Source of the DNA: Parietaria judaica
Lineage: Eukaryota; Streptophyta; Magnoliopsida; Rosales; Urticaceae
Assembly: GCA_954871525.1 (NCBI GenBank)
Contig: OX940870.1
Span: 13,113,501-13,177,500 of the forward strand
Reading direction: 5' to 3'
Length of the DNA: 64,000 nt
This document shows, in pieces, positions 1-12,089 of this stretch (positions within the stretch are counted from its first letter, which is position 1; every line of letters starts with the position of its first letter). The notes under the pieces were generated by a model. The model ran no database searches. It was not told the origin of the DNA and saw nothing but the letters and a program-made list of their open reading frames with translations. The translations under genes were made by a program, and so were the position numbers.

Positions 1-674
1 AAATCAATATTCGGAAAAGCCCAACTGAGAAGCCCAATAGAGTTCTCAATCAGACAAAGCCCAACGGATACAAAGCCACTCGGCCCAAAAGGTCCAAAGG
101 CCCAATATCTATACGTAATCGACCCAGAAAGCCACTCGGCCCAAAAGGTCCAAAGGCTCAATATCTATCCATCATTGACCCAGAAAGACGAGGGTAGAGT
201 CGTCATACTCTCTACCCGGCATCTCACTTCAAACCCAAGCGGAAGACCAGGAGCACGAAGTCAAGTCTTCAACGGGCGTAACTCAAACATGACGAAGAGA
301 ACGTAGTCGTGGGACACGTGTAGCGAGATGAGCCATTCTACCCGGTCAGCACGAAGAGAAGACCCCACGATTCCTGGAAGTTCAATGGGAAGAATTTAAG
401 TCTATAAATATCAAGCTCAAGCCCAGATCAAGGCATTTATGCACACACAATCCTGAAAGAATACATCGAAAGCTTCTACCCGGCATTTTTGCTCACTTAG
501 AGAGATTTTGTTGTATTCTTTTTTCTTCCTATCATTCTTTTCCCTTTTCTAGGCGTGATTTGCTGCCTGTAGCTGTCCGTCTATGTCAATTATCGCAATA
601 AACTAACAGAAGACGTAGTCAACTACCGCCTTGGGACGAACCTCTATAAAAAATCCATCGTCTCATTTATATTG

Positions 675-714
<40 letters not shown>

Positions 715-835
715 TCGAGAGTTAATCGAGAGCTTTCAACGTGAGAGATCGAATTCCACCGAATCATCTAATTCCAAGAACATCATACACTCACCAGTCG
801 CACTTGACTGTTTGAGGTGGGAAACCACGTCAACA
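1..835 (+). mobile_element. LTR of a Tat-like Ty3/Gypsy element, cut by window edge
   Basis: The sequence is collinear with the 5' LTR at 43125-44002, lacking only about the first 95 bp, which lie outside the window. It has the same landmarks: a TATA motif near 401-410, the AATAAA-containing segment near 597, a TA microsatellite at about 676-708, and the terminal CGTCAACA ending at 835. No primer-binding site follows 835, so this is either a 3' LTR whose element lies to the left, or a solo LTR. It is more diverged from the other copies than the pair at 2684 and 7441 are from each other. Confidence 0.85.
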
Positions 836-2683
836 ATCATGATTTAAAAATATTTTGTTAGAGTATGTATGAAATATTTAAGAGCCCAACATGAGAATAC
901 GATACCCGACCTTTTAATACTTTTCGGAAGCTTAGAGATGAAGTTCAAGAGGACATCAATTCAAGAAGAAACAAAGTATTGTAGAATCATATCTTAAGAA
1001 GACTACATGATTAGTGATGTAATGATATCTTTTGTTTTAATGTGATTTCATAGTTATTTATGTTATATTCCATTTATAGTGATTTTATAATTATTTGTGT
1101 AATTTTTATTTTTAATTATTAATTTATATATCATTTGGGACCTATATACTTCTAAAAAAAATTGTTATCTTATTAATTTAGCTAATTAGGCCCGAGTCGA
1201 AACCGGACAAAAATATTACTTAATCGCGATTATTAATTTATCGAGTATTAATTTATAGAGGTTCTACTGTAATATGATAATGAAGTGTTTAAAAAAATAA
1301 TAGAGCGTGATTTGTATTTTATTCGATCCTTTAATTTATTTATTTGAAATGGATAGCAACTTATATGGATATTCTCGGCGAAAATTCTTACATATATTAC
1401 GAAGAGATAATTGCAGCGTAAATTTTTTGTAAATGTAGTGTTAATGCCTAAAAATTCATTAACTTGAATGCGGCCCAAGTCTTGATTTTGGACCGGGTCC
1501 AACGTCCTCTTGACAGTCAAATCGGGCTTAAAACTTGATCCTCGGTCTTGATGGGCTGAAAATCTTCTTTGTATAACATGCCCCCGTTCATGTAAAAAGA
1601 GTAGAAACATGAACTCTAAAGGAGAACAGAGAGGGGGTCCTTTGTCGCCTGCTCCGACGCTCAACATTACTCGAGTATTTGAGTAGAAAATTATGAATAA
1701 ACGGGAAATAAAGGTTTTTTTGTCTTCAGGAGCGCTTACCAATTGTGGCGGGTTGCCCTCGTATTTATAGAGGGCAAAAGGTTCGATTTCATGCCTTCGG
1801 GGCCCTGAAGGCATTTTTTTGAAGGCATGCTTTTTAGGCCGGGCCGAGTCGACCTTTCCCGAGCGAGCTTGGGTTGACTTTTGTTGACATGTTTAGTTTA
1901 CTGTCCGGGTCGGGCCATTGATTTTTGTTGACCTTTTCAATTGACTTTCCGGGTCGTGTCTTTGACTTTTTAGTTGACCTTTAGGGTCGGGCCCGTTGAC
2001 TTTTGTTGACTTTCGGGTCATGCCTTTGACTTTTTAGCTGACTTTTGGGGTCGGGACTGTTGACTTTTCTAGGTCGAGGTCGTTGATTTTTGTTGACTTT
2101 TTCAGGTCAAGCCTACTAGACTTTTTTGAACGGTTTGGGTTGACTTTTCCAAAACGGGTCAAAGTTGACTTATTGGGCTTTATTTGTTTTTGGGTCTTTA
2201 AGGTCTGTTTTTTGTTTGGGCCTTAATTTTTTCAGACTTCGAAAAATACGCATAACATGTAGAGTCGTTAACTTTATATTAAACGACAAATTTATTCTTG
2301 GCATTTACAAGTTTGGTCAAAATAAATGAGAAGCTAGATCCAAGAGACGGCCCATCAAGAATCGAAGTCCACCAAAAGTCAAAGTCTATAATATAAAGGC
2401 AACGAAAGTTTTCATCAACACCAAGATCATTAGTCGATCGACGAGTGTGGTCGACGAGAATTATGAATCTCAACAATAAAATAGGCGACGGTCCACGAAA
2501 ACAACGATGGGAGATGGGAGGTTGATTCCAGCAACGGGGACATTGATGAATTCCCTTTTTAATTAAGTATTAATAAGAGTGATTTTTTGAGGCAATTAAG
2601 TCTAGGATGATACGCTCGATATTCAAACGACAAAAAGTTCGAATTATAAGAGAGAGTGTGAGAGTATTATAAGTAAACGACAT
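836..2683. other. Intergenic DNA, no gene seen
   Basis: This AT-rich spacer lies between two LTRs. The only structured part is the TTGAC-rich repeat listed separately. Open frames here are short and have no recognisable protein features. Before the 2684-8304 insertion this stretch would have been the distal promoter region of the PGES2-like gene. Confidence 0.6.
1846..2172. repeat. TTGAC-rich degenerate tandem repeat (W-box-core cluster)
   Basis: The segment is built from degenerate copies of a unit of about 70 bp combining GTTGACTTTT with GGGTCGGG. I count about 13 TTGAC cores on the + strand plus two or three on the minus strand in roughly 320 bp; TTGAC(C/T) is the core bound by WRKY factors. 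Whether it acts as a regulatory region is inference. Confidence 0.55.
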
Positions 2684-3545
2684 TGTTGACGTGGTTTCCC
2701 ACCTCAATCAGTGATGTATGACTTGCGAGTGTATGATATTCTTGAATGGAAGAATTTGGTGGAATTCGATCTCTCACGTTGTAAGCTCACGATTCACTCA
2801 CGATATATATATATGTTTATAAGCGATATAAATAAGACGGGGAGTTTTTTTATAGAGGTTCGTCCCAAGGCGGTAGTTGACTACTTCATTTGTTAGTTTA
2901 TTGCGACAGTGAACATGGACGGATAGCTACAGGCAGCTAGATCACGTCTAAGAATGGAAAAGAATAGAGAAGGAGAGAAAGAATACAACAAGATCTCAAA
3001 TGGACAAGAATGCCGGGTAGAATCTCTTCAATATATTCTCTCGAGGTTGCAAGTGTGCGCGCCTCTGTTGATCTGAGCTTGAGCTTGAGCTTGGTATTTA
3101 TAAGATTCAATTCTTCCCGTTGGTTTTCCAGGAATCGAGGGGTCTTTACTCCGTGCTGACCGGGTTGAATGGGCGACCTTGCTACACGTGTCCCATGACT
3201 TCGTTCTCGTCGTCGTGTTTGAATTATACCCGTTGGAGGCTTGACTCCGTGCTCCTGGTCTTCCGCCTGAGTTTGAAATGGGATGCCGGGTAGAGAATAT
3301 GACGACTCTACCCTCGCCTTTCTGGATTGCTGTCGAATGGATATTGGGCCTTAGAACTCATTGGGCCGAGTAGCCTGTATCCGTTTGTTTTGGTATTATT
3401 GAGAATCTCATTGGGCTTCTCAATTGGGCTTTTACGAATACCAATTTGTTTCTTTAAAGCCTTTTATCATGATTTGTAAATTTAATTAATTCATAACCTT
3501 ATCACTTTATGTCATATTAAATAATGACGAATTTGTACATCAACA
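2684..3545 (-). mobile_element. Left LTR of the minus-strand Gypsy element
   Basis: This 862-bp LTR begins TGTTGACGTGG and ends ATCAACA on the + strand. By eye it differs from the LTR at 7441-8304 by only about six substitutions and one TA unit, i.e. near 99% identity. The LTR promoter TATA (TATTTATAAG on the + strand) is near 3095-3104. It should be the 3' LTR, but it abuts host sequence instead of the polypurine tract. Confidence 0.9.
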
Positions 3546-3741
3546 CACATGAACTTTGAGAGAGAGAGAGAGTGTGCAATAATCTATGAATGAATATGCA
3601 AACCGAAACGTATAAAAGCAGACAACCACTATTCACTAACACTAAACCCTGCCTAAAACCCTAGCCCAATTTCAACCCATCACGATGAGGAGGATCACCG
3701 GACTCGCCAATCTCACCAGAACCCTCGATGAAATCATGTAA
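3546..3741 (+). pseudogene. Duplicated 5' end of the PGES2-like gene, fused to retroelement
   Basis: Bases 3546-3727 repeat the leader and first 14 codons of the gene at 8475: the same CACATGAAC leader start, GA-repeat, CTAAACCCTGCC leader and start codon at 3685. At 3724-3727 the shared bases CTCG mark the switch from host exon 1 to Gypsy internal sequence. Reading through gives an 18-codon open frame ending in TAA at 3739-3741, so the copy cannot make the enzyme. It carries the proximal leader and could still be transcribed. Confidence 0.9.
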
Positions 3742-4284
3742 AATTCGTGCCGGATAGGATTAATTAAATTTGTGACTTTTGTCGCAAATCTACATAATCC
3801 GGACAGGATTTTGGATAATTTTGAGATAAGGTGGACGGATAGGGTCTTGAAGCTGTAACGGTCGCTTCGAATTTCAGGCGGGAACAGTTACAACACGTGT
3901 TCCAATTTGCGGAGTTCGAATAGAATAAACTCTTCACATTCTCCTAACACAGCTGTCATGCTGACGTGTCGCCGGATAGCTCGCTGATCTCAACCGTAGG
4001 ATGAGGTTTGTTGCGATTTTCGAGGAAACCCTAACCGTAGGATCAGCGACAATTTTCGAGTATAAATACTCGAGTGTTTCGCATTAAATGGGCACGTCGC
4101 TTCAGCTTCAGCCCGTCGCACGTCTATTGAAGGTAACCTATTTCTCTCTCCTCTATATATACTCTTTTGGTGTTGTGCTCCTTTGATACTTCTCGTCAAG
4201 TCTTTCTTGCCCGTCTGCCATGATATCCCGCAGGTTGTGTTTTCTGAAAAACACATTTGTAAATGCCAGACATATATAATTACA

Positions 4285-4545
4285 GGTACCCAAAAGGATT
4301 AGGCTTGTCGCCTTAAGGGACGGGTTGGATACCCGGTTAGGTTCATCAACCGTTGTAGTGGGTTTGTTACCCGGATAGGCTTGTTGCCTTATGCAACGGG
4401 TTGGTTACCCGGGTAGGCTTGTCGCCTTGATGTGATGGGTCTGTTACCCGTGTAGGCTTGTTGCCTTATGTGATGGGTCTGTTACCCGGATAGGTTTGTT
4501 ACCTTAGGTGACGGGTCTGTTACCCCGGGTAGGCTTGTTGCCTTT
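4285..4545 (-). repeat. Degenerate tandem repeats downstream of gag-protease
   Basis: About six copies of a roughly 37-42 bp unit containing GGCTTGTTGCC and GGGTTGGTTACCCG. The same array, in the opposite orientation, follows the integrase in the complete element at about 50060-50275. This identifies the sequence as the segment that normally lies after pol. Its presence directly next to the RT start here defines the pol deletion. Confidence 0.75.
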
Positions 4546-4828
4546 TTTGTTTTACCGGCTTATAGCTCGGATCCACGTTTAGGCGGTGGGTTGTAATGCT
4601 TAGGTCTATTCCCGGCATATCCTTGTGAGACCAAGCAAAACAGTCCCGGTTTTTGGTTAGGAATTTGAGGAGATCTTTTCTGACATCGTTGTCTAGTCCT
4701 TTTCCGATTTTTACCCGGTGGTCCGGGTTGTCGGGATCGATTTGGACCTGGACTGTCATTTCCAGGTTAGGCCCGTCCGTATCGGTGGCCCTTTCCTGTC
4801 CGTCAACCTCTTTTTCGTCTACCGCCAT
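4520..4828 (-). pseudogene. Truncated start of RT region
   Basis: About 100 codons match the N-terminal RT linker of the sister element at 46608 onwards, up to the motif DPSYKP. The sequence then jumps into the post-pol tandem repeat near 4540; the junction shares a short AAAAAAGGC-type stretch with the parent sequence. It follows, in the same frame, a TAG at about 4833-4835 that separates it from protease. No catalytic RT residues remain. Confidence 0.8.
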
Positions 4829-4909
4829 TAGCTGCTATGCGGTAGATTGCTCTTTCCCGGCCTTAGCGGCCTGGATGTTCCGGAACGCGCTCATGTAGCA
4901 AATTCTGGA

Positions 4910-5257
4910 TTATTTTTTATTTCCCTTGATTTTAACGATTTTTCCCGCCCTATTCGGGAAGCGTATTAGTTGATGGTAGGTTGACGGTACGGCCTTCATC
5001 ATATGCAGCCAGGGTCTTCCTAGTATCATGTTGTAAACTGATGGGCAGTCCAACACTAGGAAGTTTTTGGTCTTCCCGACCCCTACTGCTGTGATGGACA
5101 GTCGCACCGTGCCAACCGCATTGATGGTTCCTCTATCGAAGCCGGTTAGCGGGATGGCCTCCCTGTTGATCTCTGTCTCTTCCACTCCCAGCTTCAGCAG
5201 TGGCTCCAGGAATATCACGTCGACTGAGCTCCCGTTATCAATTAGGATTCTATCCAT
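4910..5257 (-). pseudogene. Retroelement aspartic protease domain
   Basis: This encodes a retropepsin-like domain with the active-site signature LIDNGSS (in place of the usual DT/SG) and the later motif MILGRPWL. That is the normal form in plant Tat-lineage Gypsy elements, where it matures the polyprotein. A CAA-to-TAA change at 4910-4912 ends the frame early, and a one-base deletion near 5400 separates it from the upstream gag/nucleocapsid frame. The sister copy at 45885-46601 is open at both points. Confidence 0.85.
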
Positions 5258-5373
5258 CGTATACGAGGCAACTAGGAGTGTGACGACCAGCGCATCGTCG
5301 TGCGGACCAATCAGTATGGCCGCTTCGCTATCCTTGAATGAGATCTCGAAGTCCGGCTCTTGCCTCGGTACGA

Positions 5374-5862
5374 TTACCGGCTGGCCTTGAGCCTCCTCTG
5401 ATGGGCCTTAATGGAGTTTACTGAGTTACCGTGCAGTTGGGAACCTCCTACGATCGTGTAGATTCTGCCGATGGGCTCGGGGATGTCGTCGAGCTGCTCT
5501 TCGAAATTTTCCGTTTCTTCGTACGTTTGCTCGTTTGGCTCTTCGAGCATATGTACCCGTCCTCTTTTGCTAGGCTTTATGCTTTCGCGTGGCGTTCTCT
5601 GCTGCTCCTCTCTTTTCTGGCCGGTCCGAGGTTGATCTTGGGGAAGGCTTTGCTCGGTTGATTGCCCACCTTTCAGCTCGTTGCCGAAGTTAATTTCCCC
5701 CAACTCACCGTTGATGTACTTTTCCGCTAGGCGGGCACGGAGTACCATACAATTTTTTGTATGATGCCCGAACACCTTGTGGAAGTTACACCATGCTTTT
5801 GGGTCGTGCTTCGGGAAACCTTCGTTTCTGTACGGTAGGAAGTCCCTCGAGCTGACCAGCAC
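5374..5862 (-). pseudogene. Gag nucleocapsid / Gag-protease linker
   Basis: About 160 codons with a zinc-knuckle-like segment (WCNFHKVFGHHTKNC, C-X2-H-X4-H-X4-C pattern), typical of Tat-type Gag, followed by an acidic and Gln-rich linker. In the sister element this is one frame with gag and protease. Here a one-base deletion near 6001 puts it out of frame with gag, and another near 5400 separates it from protease. It is a decayed part of a single gag-pro polyprotein. Confidence 0.75.
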
Positions 5863-5918
5863 TTCTCCAGGGGTTTCTTCCGCTTCGACCTGTTCTTCGA
5901 ATTCCGCGGTTTCCGAAT

Positions 5919-7376
5919 TTACGTTAAAAACGTATGGATTTCGCGGGTTCGGTCCGTTATTCGACCTTGGATTCTGGGCTTGGAATGGGTGTTTTTGGAT
6001 TGGGGGGAACTCCTTTGTCCCCTGAAATGGTTGTTGTGATTTCCGACTCTGGGTGGCGGCTGCTGCCCGGGTGGTCCGGTATTCCGCTGGTGGACGGGTT
6101 GAGGTCCATGTCTCCTTCGCATGGCTTCGAGCTCTTCGTCATGCCTGATCCAATTGGATGATCTGTGGATCACGTCTTCGATAGAGTCGTAACGATTCAC
6201 GACGATGTCCGTTTTGAACTTCGAGTCGTACCATAGTCCGGCCGTGAGAGCGGCTATGGCAGTTTCGTCACTGATCCCGTTTATTTTGACCATGGTCTTC
6301 TTGAACCTGGTCATGAAAGCTCTAAGGGGCTCTCCTCTCTCTTGCTGCAAGGCATAGATGTTTGCCGGCGTGATCTCAGTTTCCATAAACATGGAAAAAT
6401 GTTTGAGAAAAAGGGTCGTCAGCTGTCCGAAGTTGTCTATGGAGCATGGTTCAAGTTTTGAGAACCACTCCATCGCTGGGCCGACCAGATTTTCTGAGAA
6501 ATACTGGCAGCGCCCAGCGTCCAACTCGTGTGCTTCCAAATGGGCTCGCCCCATCGCGATCCTGAAGGATCTCAGGTGTACTTTAGGATCGGTCGTCCCG
6601 TCGTACTTCGGTACGTACACGTGTCCGCTTTCTCTAAGTATAACGTTAGTTATGACGGGCTTAAAGGGCGTCCTTTCTGCCTCCTCCACTAGACGTTCTA
6701 TCTCGGGGGCAGCGGTAGTGGCGCTGTGCATGCGAGAGCGCACGTGAATGAGTTTCTCATTGATTTCGGCCATTGAGCGTTTAAGCTCCTCCAGTTCCGT
6801 GCGTTGGGGAGCTTGTTCGGGACGCACAGCTTGGAGGGGTTCCTGTTCGTACACCGGGCTGGGATACCTCGGGTACATGACCGGCTGTCCGTTGAGGGCC
6901 TGGCTGATGTTACGGCTTTGCTCGTACCCCGATGGTCGGTTCTGGAGTCCCGGGCGTTGGCGACTGCTCGAAGCAACATTTCCCGCATTAGACGGGTAGA
7001 GACCCGCCAAGGGGGTGAAAAGGGGCGTTCCTGTTTCAGAGGGCGGTGGAGGTGTCGAGGGTCTAGGGCCGCTGGGTTGTCGGGGCTGATTTTGCCTCGA
7101 CGCTTGCGAATTGTCCACGTCGGCAAAGTCGAAGTGGACAGCGTCGAGCCCTGTTCGGCCTTGATACCCAGAGCTCTGTCCCGGATCGGTCCGGTTAGCA
7201 GTCTGACGATGCTCATTACGGGCTCGGTTTGCTTCTAGCGACTCGAGTCGCTGGCGCAACTCTCGATTCTTAGCAGCGCTAGCCTCTAGTTGAGATTGTA
7301 GGTTGCTCAATTCCGTGTTTGGGTCTGGGTTGTTCACCTCAGACTCGTTCACGATTACGATTTCGTTGTTGCTCAT
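5919..7376 (-). CDS. Gypsy Gag (capsid region), largely intact
   Basis: From the ATG at 7376 the frame runs 485 codons. It has an N-terminal coiled-coil/Arg-rich segment, a Pro/Ser-rich linker, then the retrotransposon gag domain with PAMEWFSKLE and the ALQQERGEPLRAFMTRFKK type motif. It would form virus-like particles that package element RNA. I chose the ATG at 7376 because the sister element has its start at the matching place (44067), just after the PBS. The last ~27 codons are frameshifted by a one-base loss near 6001. The capsid part is better preserved than in the complete element. Function is inferred from family resemblance. Confidence 0.75.
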   Translation of the reverse strand: MSNNEIVIVNESEVNNPDPNTELSNLQSQLEASAAKNRELRQRLESLEANRARNEHRQTANRTDPGQSSGYQGRTGLDAVHFDFADVDNSQASRQNQPRQPSGPRPSTPPPPSETGTPLFTPLAGLYPSNAGNVASSSRQRPGLQNRPSGYEQSRNISQALNGQPVMYPRYPSPVYEQEPLQAVRPEQAPQRTELEELKRSMAEINEKLIHVRSRMHSATTAAPEIERLVEEAERTPFKPVITNVILRESGHVYVPKYDGTTDPKVHLRSFRIAMGRAHLEAHELDAGRCQYFSENLVGPAMEWFSKLEPCSIDNFGQLTTLFLKHFSMFMETEITPANIYALQQERGEPLRAFMTRFKKTMVKINGISDETAIAALTAGLWYDSKFKTDIVVNRYDSIEDVIHRSSNWIRHDEELEAMRRRHGPQPVHQRNTGPPGQQPPPRVGNHNNHFRGQRSSPQSKNTHSKPRIQGRITDRTREIHTFLT

Positions 7377-7422
7377 GTTTGCAGAGTGCTTTGAGCTTTT
7401 AGAAGTTAGCGAGATCAATTTC

Positions 7423-7439
7423 CCACAGACGGCGCCAAA
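7423..7439 (-). other. Primer-binding site of the minus-strand Gypsy element
   Basis: On the minus strand TTGGCGCCGTCTGTGGG directly follows the LTR terminus. The TGGCGCC start is the usual tRNA 3'-end complement used by plant Gypsy elements. The same string follows the 5' LTR of the other element at 44005-44020. The exact tRNA was not determined. Confidence 0.8.
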
Positions 7440-7440
7440 C

Positions 7441-8304
7441 TGTTGACGTGGTTTCCCACCTCAATCAGTCATGTATGCCTTGCGAGTGTATGATATTCTT
7501 GAATGGAACAATTTGGTGGAATTCGATCTCTCACGTTGTAAGCTCACGATTCACTCACGATATATATATATATGTTTATAAGCGATATAAATAAGACGAG
7601 GAGTTTTTTTATAGAGGTTCATCCCAAGGCGGTAGTTGACTACTTCATTTGTTAGTTTATTGCGACAGTGAACATGGACGGATAGCTACAGGCAGCTAGA
7701 TCACGTCTAAGAATGGAAAAGAATAGAGAAGGAGAGAAAGAATACAACAAGATCTCAAATGGACAAGAATGCCGGGTAGAATCTCTTCAATATATTCTCT
7801 CGAGGTTGCAAGTGTGCGCGCCTCTGTTGATCTGAGCTTGAGCTTGAGCTTGGTATTTATAAGATTCAATTCTTCCCGTTGGTTTTCCAGGAATCGAGGG
7901 GTCTTTACTCCGTGCTGACCGGGTTGAATGGGCGACCTTGCTACACGTGTCCCATGACTTCGTTCTCGTCGTCGTGTTTGAATTATACCCGTTGGAGGCT
8001 TGACTCTGTGCTCCTGGTCTTCCGCCTGAGTTTGAAATGGGATGCCGGGTAGAGAATATGACGACTCTACCCTCGCCTTTCTGGATTGCTGTCGAATGGA
8101 TATTGGGCCTTAGAACTCATTGGGCCGAGTAGCCTGTATCCGTTTGTTTTGGTATTATTGAGAATCTCATTGGGCTTCTCAATTGGGCTTTTACGAATAC
8201 CAATTTGTTTCTTTAAAGCCTTTTATCATGATTTGTAAATTTAATTAATTCATAACCTTATCACTTTATGTCATATTAAATAATGACGAATTTGTACATC
8301 AACA
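7441..8304 (-). mobile_element. Right (5') LTR of the minus-strand Gypsy element
   Basis: This 864-bp LTR is followed on its inner side by the PBS, so it is the 5' LTR. It ends ATCAACA at 8304, 170 bp before the PGES2-like start codon. LTR transcription points away from that gene. It is almost identical to 2684-3545. Confidence 0.9.
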
Positions 8305-8474
8305 CACATGAACTTTGAGAGAGAGAGAGAGTGCAATAACACATGAACTTTGAGAGAGAGAGAGAGAGTGCAATAATCTATGAATATGCAAACCGAAACG
8401 TATAGAAGCAGACAACCACTATTCACTAACACTAAACCCTGCCTAAAACCCTAGCCCAATTTCAACCCATCACG
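8305..8474 (+). promoter_or_regulatory. Proximal promoter/leader of the PGES2-like gene with a short tandem duplication
   Basis: The 170 bp between the LTR and the ATG hold two adjacent copies of a unit of about 36 bp (CACATGAAC, a GA repeat, then GTGCAATAA) at 8305-8376. The trapped copy at 3546 has only one. The rest is shared: a GTATAGAAG segment near 8400 and the CTAAACCCTGCC leader. No clear TATA box is visible. Confidence 0.55.
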
Positions 8475-10300
<1,826 letters not shown>

Positions 10301-12089
10301 AGATGGGAATCTCGAAGGGTCATATATACAGTCAGGGAATAATGAGATTTGGCGTGACAGATATAATAATCAATTTTGCTGGTTTCTTTTTTTTGACGTT
10401 AATGATGGCCAAAAATGGTTGTGTTGAATCATTTTCACGTTGAGAGGCTCAATGGGATGGGGTGTTGTTTCTTCCTTCCAGGCTCCAGCTGTGTTGAATA
10501 AATGTTTTGTCCAATGTCAGACTCCAAAACTCAGGTTGGTTTTCACGAAGTGTCTGTCTTCTTCTGTCCATTCCATTCCAATCCATTCCTCGAGCGTTGA
10601 GAGGGAAGAGAGTCAAAGGGTTTTGCTCAGTCGCTTTTGAGCTGCTTCAGTTCAGCCTAAAGTGAAGTATTTGGTGAGTAGTAAGATAGTACAGAACAGA
10701 ACTGGATTTCGATTCACTTTAACTTGATGGCTGACACGAATATCTCGGACCAAAGTACCTACTATTCTCTTTTTGGCCTTAAAAGGAACATCTCTTTCTC
10801 TCTTTGCAAGAAATGAAAATGATTTCTCTTCAGGACTAGTGAGCTTATCTTGTGAAGGGATAGGGACAGGATTTGCAGCGGAGGTCATAATTATCCATGA
10901 CATTTTTATGTTAAATTAAGCGGTGAAAACGAAAAGAGCTTTTATTGTGGATTTTGCTTTTGCATAGTAGTGGATTCCAACTTCCATTTTGCAAGGTGTC
11001 TCTGCTCTCTGCGGCTTATATATGGCCATGTTATATTACATACAATATTTATAAGGGTGTAAGTGTGTCGGGACCCCTTTTTTTTTTTTTTTTTTTGCAA
11101 AATTAAATTTGGAAATCGGATTTTTTAAAATTCAAGTACCTGTATCCGGATTTAAATGTAACTTTGATTTTTAGATGTTAACCCAATTTAAAACCTGGAT
11201 CTAGAATAATGGATAAATAGTCAAAATAATGACATTTTTATTCTTTTTAATAGAAAAATAATTTTGAATACTAAATCTTTTATTAAAATATATGCATTAA
11301 ATTATAAAAATATGAAAAATAGTAAAAGAACATAAAATGGGATATAAAAAAAAGTTCATTAAGAAAAGAGAAAAAAAAAAAACTATATACCTAAAAATAA
11401 ATATTTTCGATATTACTTCCATTTTTTTGTTTTGATTAATCGTAACATCTGTAACTCTTGCAATACTAATGAATATTAATGTTATCTTAATGTTAAATAT
11501 TTAACATGTAATAAAAAAATTAGTAGGCTTTTGGCCCAACGATGTTTTTTTTCTTCTTTCATTTAGTAATATTCAGGGGTCCCACAATGTCAAAATAAAT
11601 ATATAAAAAAAACTTGTTTATAATACACTAATTACTTCAGTTACTACGTATAATTTATTAGGGTTGAATTTGGTTGAAAATTTTGTATCCGCTGTACTGA
11701 TTTTTTTTTCTTCTCAATTTTGGTATCGGTTCCGGGCCAAAATTTTAAAATAAAAATATAAAAGATTTAGCTAAAGTCAAGAAACGGGACTCTAGGTGCC
11801 CGGTTTTCGGATTCACGACCATAATGTTTTTTTCTTTCCATTTTATGTCTCGTTTCTGATATTAAACTACATCTCATTTTTTATGTTTTTAGTACGTCCT
11901 TTTTAGTGTAATTTAAATTTTTATTGTCGTTTTATACTATGTGTAATTTAAATTTTTTATTTTTCAAAACTACATGTCGTTTTTAAGTCAATCACTTATA
12001 ATACATATCGTTTAGAGCATAATTTTCCAGTTCTCAATTCCGATTTCCCTCCTAAATTTACATTGATTGTTTTTTTTTAGTTTAATATT
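10301..12089. other. Intergenic DNA downstream of the PGES2-like gene
   Basis: The stretch contains the gene's 3' UTR (end not resolved), a poly-T run at about 11076-11095, AT-rich DNA, and short phrases such as CCGGATTT and GGTTCCGGG that look like degraded transposon ends. I see no gene. Confidence 0.55.

Larger units (their letters stand above)
2684..8304 (-). mobile_element. Rearranged deletion derivative of Tat-like Ty3/Gypsy element
   Basis: The order from left to right is LTR (2684-3545), a 0.18-kb copy of the neighbouring host gene's 5' end (3546-3727), a truncated internal region (3728-7440), LTR (7441-8304), then the real host gene. The element reads on the minus strand, with the PBS at 7423-7439. 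Flanks are GACAT on the left and CACAT on the right, a 4 of 5 match for a TSD. Compared with the complete relative at 43125-55161 it lacks RT-RNase H-integrase and the whole antisense gene, keeping only gag, protease and UTR-like parts. About 70 bp of internal sequence next to the 3' LTR, including the polypurine tract, are also gone. Confidence 0.85.

Noticed and set aside
1248..1814. 188-codon minus-strand open frame
   Set aside because: No recognisable domain, no homologous segment elsewhere in the window, and composition like the surrounding spacer. Treated as chance.
5919..6010. Programmed gag-pro frameshift in the minus-strand Gypsy copy
   Set aside because: In the sister element gag and protease are in one frame; the shift is due to a private one-base deletion near 6001.
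11066..11590. Possible MITE with GGGACCCCT ends and internal poly-T
   Set aside because: Only about nine bases are inverted and there is no convincing target duplication.
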